This document shows positions 61,232-64,000 of a DNA stretch of 64,000 nt, in pieces; position 1 is the stretch's first letter; every line of letters starts with the position of its first letter. The notes beneath the pieces are model-generated. The model ran no database searches. It worked only from the letters and a program-made list of their open reading frames with translations, and was not told the DNA's origin. The translations under genes and the position numbers were made by a program. The stretch comes from Triangularia verruculosa (lineage: Eukaryota; Ascomycota; Sordariomycetes; Sordariales; Podosporaceae): NCBI GenBank assembly GCA_033296885.1, contig MU863971.1, positions 1 to 64,000 of the forward strand, given 5' to 3'.

Positions 61232-62082
61232 TTGTATTGCCGCAAACCTGGGCGACGTCGAGTTTGACGACGGGTCATGCGAGAATGAGTGTTCTGTTCA
61301 CTGCATTAACTGACTGTTCCACCCACGCCAGCAGGTCACACTCAGATTGGCATTTTGCGCGGTTGGCAGACGCAGAACAAAGCAACGCAACAGGACAGCA
61401 GAGCAGCAGTGAGGCGAGGGGAAAAGCATTCCTTGCTCTGCAGCAGATATAGGGACACACAACTTACGGCACATTGTAAATGTTCGAGGTGGCCCGGGGG
61501 CTGTTGGTGGTAAGCCAAAAGGAGGGGTATCACACTCTTGATTGACTTTTCGATCAGCTCTTATTTTATAGAACCAAGAAAGCTCCCTCAGCTTCGACCG
61601 TTGGTCACCGTTAGATAATAAATACCCGCGCCCGTTAGTCCAAGGTCTTGGTAAGAGTCACCGCCTCCCCAGCGAAGTTCCCGTCTTGGGCTCTGCCACT
61701 TTTTACCTATCAATTTTGTTAGTGATAAGGCAAGGCATGACGTACCAGCGCAAAGGCCCCAATCGCCCGCCAAGCTCGGCCAAGAAGCTCTTGGTTCTAG
61801 CGGCTTAGCAAGCATGCAAACCGACCCTAGCCGCCGCGGGAACCCCTGGATTAGAGCGTCCAGGGTCCACTGCCAGAAGGGGCACGGCGCCTTCCGGATC
61901 TCTTGTCACGAGAACCGGCCCGAAAGAATGTTGAGTCTCGGTCTCAGTCACATGGTCTCGAATAGCACATCGTGACTCCTGTGCCTAACTGTGAAGATCA
62001 AGAAGAGAAGATCCGGCCCTTATTTCGGGCCTACCTGGTTTATATCAAGTGATATCTACAACTGGAACTGTTTAAGAGCTCG
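61232..62082. other. Intergenic between AMP deaminase and the UAA transporter
   Basis: This 850 bp gap between minus-strand genes holds the AMP deaminase promoter and leader and the transporter 3' end. No gene or repeat was recognised. Confidence 0.5.
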
Positions 62083-63484
62083 TCAAGATTTGGTCGGCGC
62101 GGTGCCCCTCCTGCTCGGCGGTTTCCGCTTTCCGTCCAACGAGTACAGTCCTCCTGCAAAAAATACTATACAGGCTCCTATCAGCGTTCCAAACGCTAGC
62201 CGATTTCCGAACAGCCATATACTCAGCAAAAGACTGATCAATTTGCGGATGTTGAGCACGATCGTGACAGTCAGGGCCGAACTAGCTGCTGCCAACAGAT
62301 TGACACCACGAATGCAAGCATACTGTGTCAAGACGTTAAGGGTGAGATAGAACAGCTGGCTGGGAATGTGTATCTTCTCCACGAGCCGCTGCATGCTGGG
62401 CGAAAAGTTGGGATAGTCCTCCGGAGGGGGAATCGGGAGCGAAAGCGGAGCGCTGTTGGCGAGCTTCATGAATTGCCTGATCAAAGACGGCAGGAATGGC
62501 AAGAATAAGGGGATCGAGAGAAGATGCGAGTAGAACATGTTCTCTTTCCACTGCGGGCCGTACATGCGGTATGTCTCTTCGGTGTAGAGGCCCATGATCG
62601 CCGAGAGGACCTGCGCGACGAACAAAATGGTGAGGCCAGTCACAAAGCTCGTCGTTCCTCCGGATCCACTACTTGCAGTTCCCTACAGGATACATTAGCT
62701 TCACGTGCAAGACCGGACGAGCAGCCGCGAGGGCATACCTTGGTTTGCGAATCGGACCAGGCAGCAGTGATTACTCCCACGGTGAGTAAAAGCACAGCTG
62801 TGACCTGGATCCGAGAATACCTCTTGCCGTACAAACTGCCTGCCAGCATGGTGGTGATGCTGCCTCCGGAGCGCAGGATGATGTGCACTGGCACAGAGAT
62901 TTCATAGCTAAAAGCGTGGTTGTTGAGTACATTGATGGCAAAAAACAGAACGATATTGACTAGCCATCGGCGAATTGGAACCCTGTTGGACTTGAGGTAG
63001 AGCGGTGGGCGTTTGCTATCGAGTTGAGATGGGAGGCTGGTGATGGCCACGAAGATGAATTGAACAAAAGTCAACAGAAGACCTGTCCGCAGCGCGCCAT
63101 GTCAGCACACCATTCAAGAACCGCATTTTTGCAGGGTGCTCAGAGACAAAAGAGAAACATACCACTGTCAGGTTCCACCTTGATAATTGACTCGAGCGCA
63201 AAGACATTGGAGCAGCAGCCACCAAAAATCAGTGACAGCATAGCTCCAACGGCTAGCCATTGCGGGATTGTTTCGATAAACATGCGCCCTGCGAGCGCCA
63301 TGGCGCGGCTGAAGACCGGGCGGTTGTCATCGATGCCGTACATCTCGGCCTTCTCGAGAGACGGAGCGGCGTTGATAACGCGGGGCGACGGTGCCGGCAA
63401 ACTAAAGCCCTTGTCGCCGCGATCTTTGTTGTTTGAAGCTGTTTGCTGCAGTTTGTGCGGCGCCGGGCGACGACGGGCGGCCAT
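62083..63484 (-). CDS. UAA-family nucleotide-sugar transporter (Yea4/SLC35B4-like)
   Basis: Predicted product is 421 aa, exons 63484-63163, 63082-62739 and 62682-62083, with 80 and 56 nt introns. After a hydrophilic N-terminus of about 70 residues, the drug/metabolite-type fold starts at LAVGAMLSLIFGGCCSNVFALE. Family marks include EPDSGLLLTFVQFIFVA, the loop RWLVNIVLFFAINVLNNHAFSYEISVPVHIILRSGG and, near the end, GVNLLAAASSALTVTIVLNIRKLISLLLSIWLFGN. About ten membrane helices are expected. By similarity it exports UDP-GlcNAc and/or UDP-xylose-type sugars from the cytosol into ER or Golgi lumen for chitin or glycan synthesis; substrate cannot be fixed from sequence alone. The basic C-terminal tail (GKRKPPSRRG) is short. 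The gene is intact in the window. Confidence 0.92.
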
Positions 63485-64000
63485 AGCCAGGGGTTGCGGG
63501 CGGCGCGGGGGCCGTTACGACGAGCGCATACAGTTGGAAATATTTGTTAACGGGGAATAGGGGGCTGACTTGGCTTTGCCCAACTGCTATGCAGGATGGG
63601 CTGGAGCAATGCGAGAGACAGAGAGAGGGACTCTGCTGAAACGGCGGCCTCGCACAAAGGGTACAGATCTGGTCGTTTGCTGGTTTGTCGGCTGCTGACG
63701 GGTGTGCAGGTGGGTGATGGCGGGGCAGGCAGAGAAAAAAGAAAAAAAAAGGGAGCGTGTCAACGGCAGCGAGTGGAGAGATGTTGATCTTGGGAGGTGG
63801 ACGGTGGCTGCTGGCCAGCTGTGTGCTGACACGATGTTGTGTGTGGTTCAGAGGAAACTGGAATAACTTCGGGCTTCTGTGGCGGTGGTCGCACCAGCAT
63901 TAAAAACGCCAATCCCTTCCCTGGACGGCAATCATTCTCAAATCCGCCCGTGCAGCCGTTGCTCAAATATCTCTCGTTGTTGCAGGAATTCAGGGCTACG
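63485..64000. promoter_or_regulatory. Upstream region of the UAA transporter
   Basis: Sequence upstream of a minus-strand gene, running to the window end. Small ORFs only; presumably promoter and leader. An A-rich run lies near 63735. Confidence 0.45.

Overview
The window is nuclear DNA of a filamentous ascomycete, most likely a Sordariomycete and probably Sordariales. Short introns (mostly 56-72 nt; one of 151 nt) have GTRNGY-type donors, CTAAC/CTGAC-like branch sites and AG acceptors. Genes sit on both strands without operons, and the proteins are typical fungal orthologues such as Ssz1, Pal1, Sla1, Apc2 and CK1. Splice sites were placed by eye from reading frame and family conservation; each multi-exon model sums to an intact frame.

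Layout. 0-16 kb is gene-dense: SSZ1 (-) diverges from RRP40 (+); a membrane-anchored three-zinc-finger protein (-) diverges from a secreted two-FAS1-domain protein (+); a RAD51-like protein with an eroded P-loop (-) and the cell-shape protein PAL1 (-) follow. 15.5-22.3 kb is a gene-poor upstream region shared by PAL1 and casein kinase I (+). It holds a 573 bp AT-rich element with 13 bp terminal inverted repeats and TAA target duplications. 22-31 kb holds CK1 (+), a tail-anchored inositol polyphosphate 5-phosphatase (+) and APC2 (-). 31-50.5 kb is mostly gene-free, interrupted by one C2H2-like regulator (-, 37.2-38.7 kb). 50.5-63.5 kb carries four minus-strand genes: a TLC-domain membrane protein, the endocytic adaptor SLA1, AMP deaminase and a UAA-family nucleotide-sugar transporter.

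The genes are mostly housekeeping and share no single pathway. Loose themes are ribosome-associated folding and RNA processing (SSZ1, RRP40), cortical actin, endocytosis and phosphoinositides (PAL1, SLA1, INP54-like, CK1), cell cycle (APC2) and purine or sugar-nucleotide metabolism (AMP deaminase, UAA transporter).

The most unusual items are the predicted membrane-tethered zinc-finger protein, the RAD51-like protein that has lost its Walker A lysine, the TIR element, a 63-base C run at the left edge, and the long stretches without recognisable genes. I found no convincing multi-gene novel system, CRISPR array, rRNA or tRNA. The left and right ends of the window appear arbitrary.
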